Assembly (NCBI GenBank): GCA_031552185.1
Contig: JAVBMU010000032.1
Location: forward strand, 12,170-76,169
Reading direction: 5' to 3'
DNA from: JAVBMU01 sp031552185
GTDB lineage: Bacteria; Actinomycetota; Actinomycetes; Actinomycetales; Cellulomonadaceae
Length of the DNA: 64,000 nt
A program made the position numbers and the translations under genes. Numbering within the stretch: position 1 is the first letter of the stretch; each line of letters starts with the position of its first letter. Shown here piece after piece: positions 1 to 9,207 of this stretch. Below the pieces are notes generated by a model that was given only the letters and a program-made list of their open reading frames with translations, was not told the origin of the DNA and did not search any database.

Positions 1-1193
1 ACGCCTCGCCGTTCCTGGGCCGCCTCGCCCTCCTGCGCATCCACAACGGCACCCTCCGCAAGGGCCAGGTAGTCGCCTGGGCGCGCCAGGACGGCACCCT
101 GCGTCAGGTGAAGGTCAGCGAGTTGATGGCGACCCAGGGTCTGGAACGGATCCCGACGACGCAGGCCGGGCCCGGCGACATCGTCGCCGTCGCCGGGATC
201 GACGAGATCACGATCGGGGAAACCCTGACCGACCTCGAGGACCCCCGGCCGCTGCCGCTGATCACCGTGGACGACCCGGCGATCTCGGTCACGATCGGGA
301 TCAATACCTCCCCGCTCGCGGGCAAGGGCGGCAAGGGCCACAAGGTCACCGCCCGCCAGGTGAAGGACCGGCTCGACGCGGAACTGGTCGGCAATGTTTC
401 GCTGCGGGTGTTGCCTACCGGTCGCCCGGACGCCTGGGAGGTCCAGGGGCGCGGTGAACTCGCCCTGGCGATCCTCGTGGAGCAGATGCGGCGGGAGGGC
501 TTCGAGCTGACCGTTGGCAAGCCACAGGTGGTCACCCGGACGATCAACGGCGTCGTACACGAGCCGATGGAGCGGATGACGATCGACGCGCCCGAGGAAT
601 ACCTCGGCGCGGTGACCCAGTTGCTTGCCCAGCGCCGGGGCCGCATGGTGACGATGGCGAACCACGGGACGGGCTGGGTGCGGATGGAATTCGTGGTCCC
701 GGCGCGCGGCCTGATCGGTTTCCGTACTCGGTTCCTGACCGAGACCCGCGGGACCGGCATCGCGTCGTCGATCGCGGAGGGGCACGAGCCCTGGACGGGG
801 CCGATCGAGACCCGGACCACCGGATCGCTGGTGGCCGACCGTGCCGGCGCGGTGACCCCGTACGCCCTGCTGGCCCTGCAGGACCGTGGATCATTCTTCG
901 TGGACCCCACCCAGGAGGTGTACGAGGGGATGATCGTGGGGGAGAACCCCCGCAACGAGGACATGGACGTCAATATCACGCGGGAGAAGAAGCTGACGAA
1001 CATGAGAGCCTCGTCGGCCGACACCTTCGAAAGCATTGTCCCCCCGCGCAAACTCACCCTGGAGGAGTCGCTGGAATTCGCCCGCGAGGACGAATGCGTC
1101 GAGGTGACGCCGGCGGCGGTCCGAATCCGCAAGGTTGTCCTCGATCAGACGGAGCGGGCCCGCCTGACCGCTCGGGCGAAGCGCGCGGGATGA
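1..1193 (+). CDS. typA: TypA/BipA ribosome-associated GTPase, C-terminal part (5' end outside window)
   Basis: Translational GTPase of the EF-G-like superfamily that binds the ribosome and helps 50S assembly and stress adaptation. The reading frame is open from the first full codon at base 3, so the G domain lies upstream of the window. About 396 residues are seen, from the beta-barrel domain II (SPFLGRLALLRIHNG) through the domain III and V equivalents to the TypA-specific C-terminal domain. Diagnostic stretches are GPGDIVAVAGI, GRGELALAILVEQMRREG, PARGLIGFRTRFLTET and the family's typical ending VRIRKVVLDQTERAR. The fit is full length and undamaged to the stop. It is the first gene of a block whose order follows M. 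tuberculosis Rv1165 onward. Confidence 0.97.
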   Translation, partial: ASPFLGRLALLRIHNGTLRKGQVVAWARQDGTLRQVKVSELMATQGLERIPTTQAGPGDIVAVAGIDEITIGETLTDLEDPRPLPLITVDDPAISVTIGINTSPLAGKGGKGHKVTARQVKDRLDAELVGNVSLRVLPTGRPDAWEVQGRGELALAILVEQMRREGFELTVGKPQVVTRTINGVVHEPMERMTIDAPEEYLGAVTQLLAQRRGRMVTMANHGTGWVRMEFVVPARGLIGFRTRFLTETRGTGIASSIAEGHEPWTGPIETRTTGSLVADRAGAVTPYALLALQDRGSFFVDPTQEVYEGMIVGENPRNEDMDVNITREKKLTNMRASSADTFESIVPPRKLTLEESLEFAREDECVEVTPAAVRIRKVVLDQTERARLTARAKRAG

Positions 1194-1288
1194 CCCGCAT
1201 GGGCGGATCGCGACACATCCACAGCATTCCCCGCGTGGATTCTCGTGACCCCCGCCGGGCGTTCCCGATGCCCCGTTAGGCTGGGCGC

Positions 1289-1732
1289 GTGGGCGATCTT
1301 GGTACCCGGACCATTGGCCGGCTCGTGGCGTGCGCACTGATCGGCATTGTGGTCGGCCTGGTCGGGACCGTCGCCCACCGGTACCGGATGGGTGACGTCC
1401 CGGCGGGATTGGTGGCCGCCCTGTTGACCGTCGCGTTCGCAGGCGTTCTGGCCCGGGCGTGGGCCGGCTGGAGTGGCCTGCTCGCGCTGGGCGCGGCCTG
1501 GGTCTTGATCGTCCAGGTCCTGGCCGTACCCGGCCCGGGTGGGGACACGCTGATCGCGGCCGAGCCGATTGGGTACGTGTGGGTCTACGGTGGCCTTGCC
1601 GCGGTGCTCGCGCCGTTGCTTGCGCCGCGGCGTTGGTTTGCCGACGCCCGGCCGGCCGTGGCCAATGCCTTCGGCGACCGACCGACCCGGATCGCGGGAA
1701 GTGATTCCGCGACCGCCGGGCCGGGCCAATAG
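1289..1732 (+). CDS. Small four-helix membrane protein (DUF6113-like)
   Basis: A 147-residue protein with about four hydrophobic segments (roughly residues 8-28, 38-56, 60-76 and 94-112) and a short polar C-terminal tail, so an integral cytoplasmic-membrane protein. The start is GTG at 1289; no better upstream start keeps the first helix in place. Small membrane proteins of this size and layout occur in actinobacteria near mshB and typA (DUF6113 type), which is the basis of the name. I see no catalytic motif and its role is unknown. It lies 95 bp after typA and 72 bp before the VanW gene on the same strand, so co-transcription is possible. Confidence 0.75.
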   Translation: MGDLGTRTIGRLVACALIGIVVGLVGTVAHRYRMGDVPAGLVAALLTVAFAGVLARAWAGWSGLLALGAAWVLIVQVLAVPGPGGDTLIAAEPIGYVWVYGGLAAVLAPLLAPRRWFADARPAVANAFGDRPTRIAGSDSATAGPGQ

Positions 1733-1804
1733 AATCAGGGCCGGAACAAACCGCGCCACTGCTCGCCGCGCGCCTTTGGCGCGCCCGTTCCTCACGGAGA
1801 TCTG

Positions 1805-4800
1805 ATGGGCCAGCCGACTGACCGGGGCAACTTCGAGCCGATCGAGCAACCTGGCTCGGTGGCCCCGCCGGCCGTCGTCTTCGATGACGTTCCCCCGCCG
1901 CCCGTCGGGCCCGCAAGCCAGAGCGCCGCGCCCCCGGTGATCAGGTTCGGCGCCTCGGCCGCGGCGGGTTACAACCCGACCGGCGAGGTGCCGTACGTGC
2001 CGCGGGTGTTCGCGTTCGACACCACCATGAGCGCGGTGTTGTACGACGGCGATGAGCCGCCGGCCGAGGACGGCGACGCCGCCGGCGCGGCGGTGCCCGG
2101 CGCGGTCGGGCCCGAGTCGGACGTCGCGGTGCCCGGCGGGGTGCCGGTTCAGGCAGCTGCGGCGGCGCCCGAGCCCGGGGTGCCGGTTCAGGCAGCTGTG
2201 GCGGCGCCCGAGCCCGGGGTGCCGGCGGGAGCCGGGGTGCCGGCCGACCTGGTGCCGACGGTCGACCTCTCGGATGGCGACGAGACGTCCATCGCCGCCG
2301 GCCCGGTGCCGACGGTCGACCCCACGGATGGCGACGAGACGTCCATCGCCGCCGTTGCGGTCCGCCGACCGGGGATCGAGCCCACTGTGATTCTGCCCGA
2401 AGCGGTCTCGCCCGAAGCGGTTCCGCCCGGAGCGGTCTCGCCCGAAGCGGTTCCGCCGGTTGAGCAGCCGGCCGCGGTGGCCGGTCCGGCGGAATCCGCC
2501 GGCGGCGCGAGTCCGGAGGGCGAGCAAGGTGCCGCACCTCGCGCCGGTGAAGACGGCGGTGCCGCACCTCTCGTAGCCAACGACGGCGGGGCGGGCGTGC
2601 GCGCGGGCAACATCGACGCCGGCCAGAGCGGCGCAAGCGAAAGCGAGGCGGGCGAATCCGGTCCCGGCGTGGAGACGATCGCCGGCGTGGCAGCCGGCAC
2701 CGGCGAGGCGGGCATGCCCGTGTCGGCACCGCGGGCGCCCGCTCCGCACGCGCCGGCACCGCGGGCGTTGGCGGATCCGCCGGCAGAGGCCCCCGAGGAC
2801 CCTGAACAACGGGAAGCCCTGACTGTCCTCTGGGCCGAGGACGCCGCAGAGGACGACGCGGCGGCGCCCATCACTCGTCCGGTTCGGATCGCGCCCGCTC
2901 CGCACGCTTCCGGCGCCGCTGGCGCGGGCCGCGAAGCCGGTGCGCGTGGCGAGGGCGGCGCACGTGACGCAGCCGGGGCAGGCGAAGCCGGCGCGCCGGA
3001 GGAGACCGCCGTGGCCGCGGGCGCAGAGCCGGAGCAGGTCGCCATCCGGTCGGCCGTCGAGCCGGCGGCCGGGACGGATGCTTCGTCGGACGGTGCGGAT
3101 GCGGCTGGGCCCACCGCCGTCGGACCCGGCGCGGACGCGGCGGGACTGACCGTGGTCGACCTGGGCGCGGAGCGGGATGCGGCGGGCGGAGGGGCCGCCG
3201 GCGCCGTCCCGGCTGACTCGATGCAGGCCGCGCCCGCCGGCGCGGACGAGGCTCCGGCCGGACCGGTCCCCGCCGGCCCGACTGCCGGCGAGGCGGTGCC
3301 GGCCGCGCCCGCGACGCCTGATGGTGCGGCACCGGGGGCCGACGCCGACGCCCCAGTGCTCCTCGACGCCCCGGCCTCCGCGTCCGCCGGTGCGGTGCCT
3401 GCCGCGGGTGGGTCGGAATCCGGCGCGGTCGAACCGGCCGCCAGTGCCGCGGCCCCAGCTCCGGGCTCTGCCGCCCCGGGCTCTGCCGCCCCGGGCTCTG
3501 CCGCCCCGGGTTCTGCCGCCCCGGGTTCTGCCGCCCCGGTTTCTCCTGTCTGGGCTCCGACCGGCTCGGTTTCCGATGACCGACCCGCACTGGCGCCGGA
3601 CCTGATCGCCACGATGAGCTTCGACCCCGACATCACGGCGCAGTTGCGCGAGGCAGACGGCACGTTCGTCTTCCCATTGGAGGCCGACGAGGCGGGCGAG
3701 CCGGCCGCCACGACCCGCGCGAGCGCCCAGGTCGCGCCCCCGTCCGGGGAACCGGCGGCACCGGCGGCACCCTGGACCCGGCCGGGCGGCGTCGAGCGCG
3801 TCTCCTCCGGGATCGCCCCCAACGAGTCGCGCCGCGCGGCGTTCGCCCCGCCCGGGGCGTTCGGCGTCGCACCCGCCGGCGTCGCACCCGCCGGCGTCGA
3901 ACCCAGTGGCGCCGAACCCGCCGGCGTCGCGCCCGCCGGCTTCCGGCCGGCCGGCGCGATCCCGGTGTCGGCGGCCCCGCCCGCGTCCATCGCGCCGACG
4001 CTCCCACCTGCGATCCCAGTCCCATCGGCCGGCACCACCGCCGGCGCGCCCCGCGGCCCCCTGCCGCCCGCGACCATCCCCGGCTCGCCGCAGCCGCGTG
4101 CCGGCGACCACGGCGGCCTTGAGGATCTGTTCGGCCCGGCGAGCTCGGCCGAGCACGGGCCATCCCATCCGGCGGGGCCGACCCGGCGCCGCGGCCGACT
4201 CCCGTTGGTGATCGGCGTCGTCGTCGCCCTGCTGGTGATCGGCTACACGGGGGCGCAGTGGTATCTCGCCGACAAGGTGCCGAAGGGCACGACCGTGGCG
4301 GGCGTCGAGTTGGGCGGCAAGACCAGCTCGGCCGCCCGGGCGACGCTCGAGCAGGCCCTCGGCCCCGTGGTGGCGACGGACGTCGTCCTCACCGCCGGAT
4401 CCGCGACGACGGCGGTCAGCCCCGCGAAGGTGGGGCTGACCTTCGACGCGGCCGAGACCGCGGAAGGCCTCACCTCGTTCTCGATGAACCCGGCGCGGCT
4501 GTGGCGCCACCTCGTGGGCGGCGGACCCGAGGCGCCGGTGGTCCGGCTCGACGAGGCCAAGCTGAAGACGCAACTGTCCGGAATCAAGGACGCCCTCGAG
4601 GTCGAGCCGGTCGATGCGGAGGTCCAGTTCACCAAGGGCAAGCCCACCGCCACCGAGGCCGTCCCCGGCAGCCGGATCGTCACGGCCGGCTTGGCCGGGA
4701 ATCTGCGCGAGCACTGGCTCTCGGGGGCCAAGGCGATCACCGTGCCGACCACCGCCGTCGAACCGGACGTCACTCGGGCGGACGCCGACGCGGCGCTGGC

Positions 4801-5845
4801 CACGGCCAACACGGTCGTGTCCGGACCCGTGGTCGTCGCGGTGGGCGGGCAGAACCCCGAGCTACCGCCCGAGGCCCTGGCCAAGGCGGCGTCGTTCACT
4901 ACGAAGGATGGCGCGCTCGCGCTCACCTTCGACGGCGAGGAACTGATCAAGGCCGTCGTCGCCCGGACGACCAACCTGCTCGAAGCGGCCGATGACGCGC
5001 ACTTCTCGTTCGCGAACGGGGCGCCGAAGATCGTCGGCGGAAACCCCGGCACCACCATCGATCCGGCGACCATCTCCAAGGCCGTCGCCGACGCGGCGGC
5101 GTCGCCCGACAACCGCACGGCGAAGGTCGAGGTCGTCAAGACCGATCCGGAGGACTCCGTGAAGGTCCTGCAGTCGCTGGGCATCAAGGAGAAGGTCTCG
5201 GAGTTCTCCACCCCCCTGACCAACGACAGCCTGCGCACCCAGAACCTCGTCAACGGCGCCCGGAAGGTCACGGGGGCGCTGATCAAGCCCGGCGAGACCT
5301 GGTCCCTGACCAAGCAGCTCTCGCCGATCACCGCCGCCGGCGGATACCACGCGGCCGGCATCATCAACGGGGGTCGGCACGTCCAGGGCATCGGCGGCGG
5401 TCTTTCGCAGATGGCGACGACGACGTACAACGTCGCGTACCGGGCCGGCCTGCAGATCGTGGAGCACCACCCGCACAGCTACTACTTCGCCCGCTACCCG
5501 CAGGGCCTCGACTCCACGCTGGCCGTCGGCTCGAAGGACATGCGGTTCAAGAACGACACGCCGTACGGGGTGCTGATGCAGTCCTGGGTCGCCGGCGGGC
5601 GGCTGCACGTCGCGCTCTGGAGCACCAAGCACTTCGACGTGAAGCAATGGACCGGCGGGCGCTTCAATGTCACGCGGCCGGGCACCACCACGCTGAACCG
5701 GGACGACTGCGAGCCGCAGGGACGGGGCCAGGACGGCTTCTGGATCACGAGCTTCCGCCAGGTCTCGTTGCACGGAAAGCTGACCAAGGACGAGAAATTC
5801 ACCGTCAAGTACGCTCCGGACAACGCGGTGATCTGCGAGAAGTAG
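1805..5845 (+). CDS. Giant VanW-domain membrane protein with Ala/Pro-rich cytoplasmic extension
   Basis: A 1346-residue protein. Residues 1-797 are low-complexity Ala/Pro/Gly/Glu sequence with several internal repeats (GSAAP x5, SPEAVPP-type units, PVQAA-type units, APAGV units). One transmembrane helix follows at about 799-818 (LVIGVVVALLVIGYTGAQW). The exported part has two peptidoglycan-binding-4-like repeats (residues ~825-1090), then a VanW domain with the hallmark Y-H-A-A-G-I-I..G and GGGLSQMATTTYN stretches. VanW/YoaR proteins are envelope proteins of uncertain biochemistry, probably linked to cell-wall modification. The start is ATG at 1805 with GGAG 5 bp upstream. The N-terminus is far longer than in usual homologues (about 500-700 aa). 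The name does not imply vancomycin resistance. Confidence 0.9.
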   Translation: MGQPTDRGNFEPIEQPGSVAPPAVVFDDVPPPPVGPASQSAAPPVIRFGASAAAGYNPTGEVPYVPRVFAFDTTMSAVLYDGDEPPAEDGDAAGAAVPGAVGPESDVAVPGGVPVQAAAAAPEPGVPVQAAVAAPEPGVPAGAGVPADLVPTVDLSDGDETSIAAGPVPTVDPTDGDETSIAAVAVRRPGIEPTVILPEAVSPEAVPPGAVSPEAVPPVEQPAAVAGPAESAGGASPEGEQGAAPRAGEDGGAAPLVANDGGAGVRAGNIDAGQSGASESEAGESGPGVETIAGVAAGTGEAGMPVSAPRAPAPHAPAPRALADPPAEAPEDPEQREALTVLWAEDAAEDDAAAPITRPVRIAPAPHASGAAGAGREAGARGEGGARDAAGAGEAGAPEETAVAAGAEPEQVAIRSAVEPAAGTDASSDGADAAGPTAVGPGADAAGLTVVDLGAERDAAGGGAAGAVPADSMQAAPAGADEAPAGPVPAGPTAGEAVPAAPATPDGAAPGADADAPVLLDAPASASAGAVPAAGGSESGAVEPAASAAAPAPGSAAPGSAAPGSAAPGSAAPGSAAPVSPVWAPTGSVSDDRPALAPDLIATMSFDPDITAQLREADGTFVFPLEADEAGEPAATTRASAQVAPPSGEPAAPAAPWTRPGGVERVSSGIAPNESRRAAFAPPGAFGVAPAGVAPAGVEPSGAEPAGVAPAGFRPAGAIPVSAAPPASIAPTLPPAIPVPSAGTTAGAPRGPLPPATIPGSPQPRAGDHGGLEDLFGPASSAEHGPSHPAGPTRRRGRLPLVIGVVVALLVIGYTGAQWYLADKVPKGTTVAGVELGGKTSSAARATLEQALGPVVATDVVLTAGSATTAVSPAKVGLTFDAAETAEGLTSFSMNPARLWRHLVGGGPEAPVVRLDEAKLKTQLSGIKDALEVEPVDAEVQFTKGKPTATEAVPGSRIVTAGLAGNLREHWLSGAKAITVPTTAVEPDVTRADADAALATANTVVSGPVVVAVGGQNPELPPEALAKAASFTTKDGALALTFDGEELIKAVVARTTNLLEAADDAHFSFANGAPKIVGGNPGTTIDPATISKAVADAAASPDNRTAKVEVVKTDPEDSVKVLQSLGIKEKVSEFSTPLTNDSLRTQNLVNGARKVTGALIKPGETWSLTKQLSPITAAGGYHAAGIINGGRHVQGIGGGLSQMATTTYNVAYRAGLQIVEHHPHSYYFARYPQGLDSTLAVGSKDMRFKNDTPYGVLMQSWVAGGRLHVALWSTKHFDVKQWTGGRFNVTRPGTTTLNRDDCEPQGRGQDGFWITSFRQVSLHGKLTKDEKFTVKYAPDNAVICEK
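3464..3538 (+). repeat. 15-bp tandem repeat (5 copies) coding GSAAP
   Basis: Five in-frame copies of a 15-bp unit encode the pentapeptide Gly-Ser-Ala-Ala-Pro inside the disordered part of the VanW protein. Copies differ only at synonymous sites (ggc/ggt), which points to recent slippage. Copy number should vary between strains without breaking the frame. Confidence 0.9.
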
Positions 5846-5938
5846 GGCCGTGCGACGTCGGCCGCCGCAGGCCCGGCTAGACTGACCGGGCGCGCGGCCG
5901 GCCTGGTCGCGCGGCGGGCGACGGTGCGGTGAGGGTCC

Positions 5939-6835
5939 ATGCTGGGGCGATGTGAGCGAGAGTCGGGCACGCACGCGATGCTCGCGGCGGCGGCGGCCGG
6001 TTGGCTCGACGACGACGCCGAGGCGCTGCTCGACCTGGGCTCGACGTCCGCCACCCTGGCCACCGTCGCGGCGATCGACGGCCTGTCCGCGGTGATGCAC
6101 CTCGGCCACCCGGCCCAGCCGGCGCACGACTTCGAGCGCACCCTGCTCGCGGCATCCGAGTCGGTGGCGGTCGTGGCCACCGTCGCGGTCACCGCGGAGT
6201 GGGTCTGGGTCGCCCGGACGCCGGAGGCGACCGGGGCCGTGATTGTGGACGAGGCCGGGGTGCGGGATCGGCGGCACGCCCTGCGGGCGATGGGCGCCGG
6301 AATGCGGCTGGTGCCCACCCGGATGCCGATTGCCGAGCGGGTCTCGATGGCGGGCACCCGCGCGAGCCTGCTGGTCGAGGCGTCGCAGGTGCCGGACGGC
6401 TTCGTCGAACTGCCGGGCAGCGAGCACCTGCGCCAGGGCCCGCCGGTCTGGTACGGCTTGGTCCGGGCACAGCCCGCGCCGGTGGATTTCCGCCGGCCCG
6501 CACAGGTCTGGCTGGCCTTCGGCCCCCGGGACGACCACCGCGGGTCGTTGCAGCAGACGCTCGGCCTGATCGCCGCCGCCGGCATCGACCTGCAACACCT
6601 GCGCAGCCACCGATCGACCGCCGGCCCGCACATCTTCTTCTCGTCGTTCTCCTGCCCGGAATCCGGCGTGCTCGCGGCGCTGCTCGCCGCCTTCGAGGAG
6701 CGCGGCGTCGCGCACCGCGTGCTCGCGGTGTTGCCTGGGGATCGGTTCCTGCCCGGCCCGGAGGCGCTCGAACCGCGCTGGCGGCTCGGCTCGGCGCCGG
6801 CCCGGTCGACGGCGACGCTGGGGGCCGCGCGGTGA
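5939..6835 (+). CDS. ACT-domain protein adjacent to pheA (possible regulatory or degenerate prephenate-dehydratase-like protein)
   Basis: A 298-residue protein I cannot place in a named family. The last ~100 residues (about 180-275) read like an ACT regulatory domain: an initial beta strand VWLAFGP, the turn and helix GSLQQTLGLIAAAGIDL, the strand HIFFSSFSCP, a second helix, and an ending RVLAVLPGDRF. This pattern parallels the ACT domain of PheA just downstream. The first ~150 residues are Ala/Val-rich with no clear catalytic motif. pheA follows after 28 bp, so co-expression is likely. By inference it could be an amino-acid-binding regulator of aromatic synthesis. ATG at 5939 is taken as start; ATG at 5978 is an alternative. 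Confidence 0.7.
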   Translation: MLGRCERESGTHAMLAAAAAGWLDDDAEALLDLGSTSATLATVAAIDGLSAVMHLGHPAQPAHDFERTLLAASESVAVVATVAVTAEWVWVARTPEATGAVIVDEAGVRDRRHALRAMGAGMRLVPTRMPIAERVSMAGTRASLLVEASQVPDGFVELPGSEHLRQGPPVWYGLVRAQPAPVDFRRPAQVWLAFGPRDDHRGSLQQTLGLIAAAGIDLQHLRSHRSTAGPHIFFSSFSCPESGVLAALLAAFEERGVAHRVLAVLPGDRFLPGPEALEPRWRLGSAPARSTATLGAAR

Positions 6836-6863
6836 GGCCGGCGGTGACCGGGAACGCGCCGCG

Positions 6864-7811
6864 ATGAAGCTCGCCTACCTCGGTCCCGAGGGCTCGTTCA
6901 CCCATCAGGCGGCGGACCGATGGGTCCGGCAGGCCGGGGCCGACGCCGTCGCGCCCGCGCCGCTGGTCCGGGTCGGTGACGTGTTCGACGCCGTCGCCGA
7001 CGGCTCGGCCGATCGCGGCGTCGTCGCGATCGAGAACACGGTCGAGGGGTACGTGGTGCCCTCGCTCGACGCGATCGTGAGCAGCCCCGACGTCGTGGCC
7101 GTGGACGAGGTGGTGCTGGACATCGCCTTCGACGCCTTCGTCCGGCCCGGGCACGGCGAACTCACCGAGATCAGCGCCCACCCACACGGCCTGGCCCAGT
7201 GCCAGGACTACGTGGTCGCGAGCGGGCTGGATCCGGTGCCCGCGGCGTCGAATGCCGCCGCCTGCCGGGATATTCAGGCGCATCAGGTCGCGCTCGGGCC
7301 GCAATTGTGCGGCGAACTGTACGGGTTGACGACGCTCGCCCGGGGGGTCGAGGACTTTCACGGGGCGCGGACCCGCTTCCTCACCCTCGCCCGGCGCGAC
7401 GTCGCCGCGGCATTGCTGGATCCGGCGGCCCGGCCGCCCGGATCGTGGCGGACCATGCTCGCCGTGACGCCGACCGTGACCGGGCCGGGCGTGCTGGCCC
7501 GGATCACCGCGGAGTTCGGCCGCCGGTCGGTCAATCTCTCCAGCCTGATCACTCGGCCGGTCAAGGCCGTCGAGGGCAAGTACGTCTTCATCATGACCGT
7601 CGACGCCGCGCCGTGGGAACCGGCCGCCCGGGAAGTCCTGGCCGCGCTCCTTGCGGCCGGGGACAGTCTGAAGACGCTCGGCGTGCTGCCCGCGCGCGGC
7701 GAACTGGACGAGGCCGTGCACCGAGCGGTGGACCCGGCCCGGGTGCCTGCGGGTGGCGTGGTGGCCGGTGCCGCGCCGGCCGCCCTGGAGCGGGGGTTGC
7801 TGTGGTCCTGA
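6864..7811 (+). CDS. pheA: Prephenate dehydratase
   Basis: Converts prephenate to phenylpyruvate for phenylalanine synthesis. It has 315 residues, the normal size for a monofunctional enzyme. The catalytic domain opens with KLAYLGPEGSFTHQAA and contains GVVAIENTVEGYV and the catalytic threonine motif TRF in GARTRFLTL (~residue 170). An ACT regulatory domain follows (~195-275), with the phenylalanine-sensing region degenerate around SSLITRPVK. There is a short Ala-rich C-terminal tail. The start is ATG at 6864. tyrA starts 10 bp inside the 3' end of this gene, so the two are translationally coupled and form a Phe/Tyr branch-point operon. Confidence 0.97.
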   Translation: MKLAYLGPEGSFTHQAADRWVRQAGADAVAPAPLVRVGDVFDAVADGSADRGVVAIENTVEGYVVPSLDAIVSSPDVVAVDEVVLDIAFDAFVRPGHGELTEISAHPHGLAQCQDYVVASGLDPVPAASNAAACRDIQAHQVALGPQLCGELYGLTTLARGVEDFHGARTRFLTLARRDVAAALLDPAARPPGSWRTMLAVTPTVTGPGVLARITAEFGRRSVNLSSLITRPVKAVEGKYVFIMTVDAAPWEPAAREVLAALLAAGDSLKTLGVLPARGELDEAVHRAVDPARVPAGGVVAGAAPAALERGLLWS

Positions 7812-8863
7812 CGACGGGTGGGGCGGCCGCCGGTCCGGCGAGCGTGGGGGTCATTGGCCTCGGGTTGATCGGCGGCTCGCTGGCCCGCGCCCTGGCCGGT
7901 GCCGGGCGCACCGTCGTCGCCGTCGACGCCGACCGGGCGACCCTGGCGCAGGCCGATCGCGCCGGGCTCGGCGTCGTGGAGGACATCGCGGCGCTGGTCG
8001 CCGCCCGGCCGGACGTCATCGTCCTGTGCGTCCCGTTACGAACGATGCGGCCGGTGGCCGCCGAACTGGCCCGGGAACTTCGGGCGGCCCGGCACGCGCC
8101 GGTGGTGACCGACGTCGGTTCGGTGAAGGGCGCGGTCCGGGAAGCCGTGCGGGGCGCGGGGGTGGCGCATTACGTCGGCGCGCACCCGATGGCCGGAACC
8201 GAGTCGTCCGGCTTCGGGGCGTCCTCGGCGGAGCTGATCCTCGGCGTGCGGTGGGCCGTCACCGTGGACCAGGCCACCGCCGCCGTGGATGCGTGGACGG
8301 TGCTGTCGCTGATCACCGGGCCGCTGCGGGGGAGCGTGCGGGTGCTGAGCGACGACGCCCACGATGAAGCGGTGGCCCTCATCAGCCACGTGCCGCACGT
8401 GGTGGCCACGGAGTTGCTGAGTCTGGTCGCTGCGGCTCCGGTGCGGGATGTCGCCCTGGGGCTGGCGGCGGGCTCGTTCCGGGACGGCACTCGGGTGGGG
8501 CGCACCGAGCCGCGCCGGACCGAGGCGATGGTGACCGACAATGCCATGTGGGTCGCCTCCGGGCTGCGGGTGGTGCTGCGCGATCTGGAGCGTTTGGTCG
8601 CCGAACTGGAGTCCAATGCGCCGGTCGCGGCCTTCTTCGACCGACCCGACCCGGTTCGCGCGATGCTCGATGCGGCGTCGGCACCCGCGTCGGCGGGCGA
8701 GCAGGCGGGCGCCGCGGGCGAGCACGCGGGTGCCGCGGACGAGCACGCGGGCGCCGCGGGCCGGTTTCGGCTCGAGGGGGCGTGGGCGCGCGAGTTGACG
8801 GACCTCGGCCGGTCGGGAGCCGTCGTCATCGGCGTCGACGGCGAGGACCTGGTCCTCCGGTAG
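7802..8863 (+). CDS. tyrA: Prephenate dehydrogenase
   Basis: NAD(P)-dependent oxidative decarboxylation of prephenate toward tyrosine. The start is GTG at 7802, overlapping pheA by 10 bp, which places the Rossmann glycine loop GLGLIGGSLA near residue 17; longer reading through pheA is an artefact. Other family marks are DVIVLCVPLRTM, VVTDVGSVKG and the prephenate-site motif GAHPMAGTESSGFGAS. The 353 residues include a low-complexity insertion near the C-terminus made of three 7-residue units (GEHAGAA type, ~8697-8759), probably a slippage expansion. I cannot rule out arogenate specificity from sequence alone. Confidence 0.95.
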   Translation: MVLTTGGAAAGPASVGVIGLGLIGGSLARALAGAGRTVVAVDADRATLAQADRAGLGVVEDIAALVAARPDVIVLCVPLRTMRPVAAELARELRAARHAPVVTDVGSVKGAVREAVRGAGVAHYVGAHPMAGTESSGFGASSAELILGVRWAVTVDQATAAVDAWTVLSLITGPLRGSVRVLSDDAHDEAVALISHVPHVVATELLSLVAAAPVRDVALGLAAGSFRDGTRVGRTEPRRTEAMVTDNAMWVASGLRVVLRDLERLVAELESNAPVAAFFDRPDPVRAMLDAASAPASAGEQAGAAGEHAGAADEHAGAAGRFRLEGAWARELTDLGRSGAVVIGVDGEDLVLR

Positions 8864-8883
8864 CCGGGCCGGCCCGGACGATC

Positions 8884-9207
8884 TCAGGCCGGCGGCGGTC
8901 GGGGCAACCGCACCGGTCGCTGCGGTACGCGCTTGGCGGCGACGATGTCGGCGGCGGCCACGGTGACCTCCGGTTGCGGTCGGCCGACCCGGCGCCCGGC
9001 GTCGGGGGTGAGGACGACGCCGGCCGGCCCCGCGGTCACGACGACGCCCAGGATGTCGGTGACCTTGCGGCCGGTGGCGGCGGATTCGGCGTCGGACAGC
9101 CGGCGCCGGACGACGACCCGGGCCCCGGCGGGCCACTCCTGCCAGGGCCCCTGCTCGGGCGCCGCCGGCCGACGGGGCCACGGCCGGTCGGCCGGATTGT
9201 CGCTCAT
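8884..9207 (-). CDS. Small SH3-like protein resembling the N-terminal domain of actinobacterial GNAT acetyltransferases
   Basis: A 107-residue protein starting MSDNPADRPWPRR (ATG at 9207, with a GGGGATG ribosome site just upstream; an upstream ATG at 9264 is less likely). The core ARVVVRRRL...DILGVVV...GVVLTPDAG...EVTVAAADIVAAKRVP has the strand-rich pattern of the small domain found before the acetyltransferase domain in many actinobacterial proteins beside the ferredoxin/dapC locus. Here it ends in a Pro/Arg tail with no acetyltransferase part. It is divergent from fdxA. A free-standing domain or a truncated gene are both possible. Confidence 0.7.
   Translation of the reverse strand: MSDNPADRPWPRRPAAPEQGPWQEWPAGARVVVRRRLSDAESAATGRKVTDILGVVVTAGPAGVVLTPDAGRRVGRPQPEVTVAAADIVAAKRVPQRPVRLPRPPPA

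Noticed and set aside
1145..4714. 1189-codon open frame on the minus strand opposite the VanW gene
   Set aside because: Composition is Arg/Gly/His-rich with repeats mirroring the plus strand. It is a shadow of the GC-rich repeats, with no ribosome site or domain.
1805..5845. Vancomycin resistance gene
   Set aside because: VanW-domain proteins are widespread envelope proteins; no vanA/H/X/S/R genes are near.
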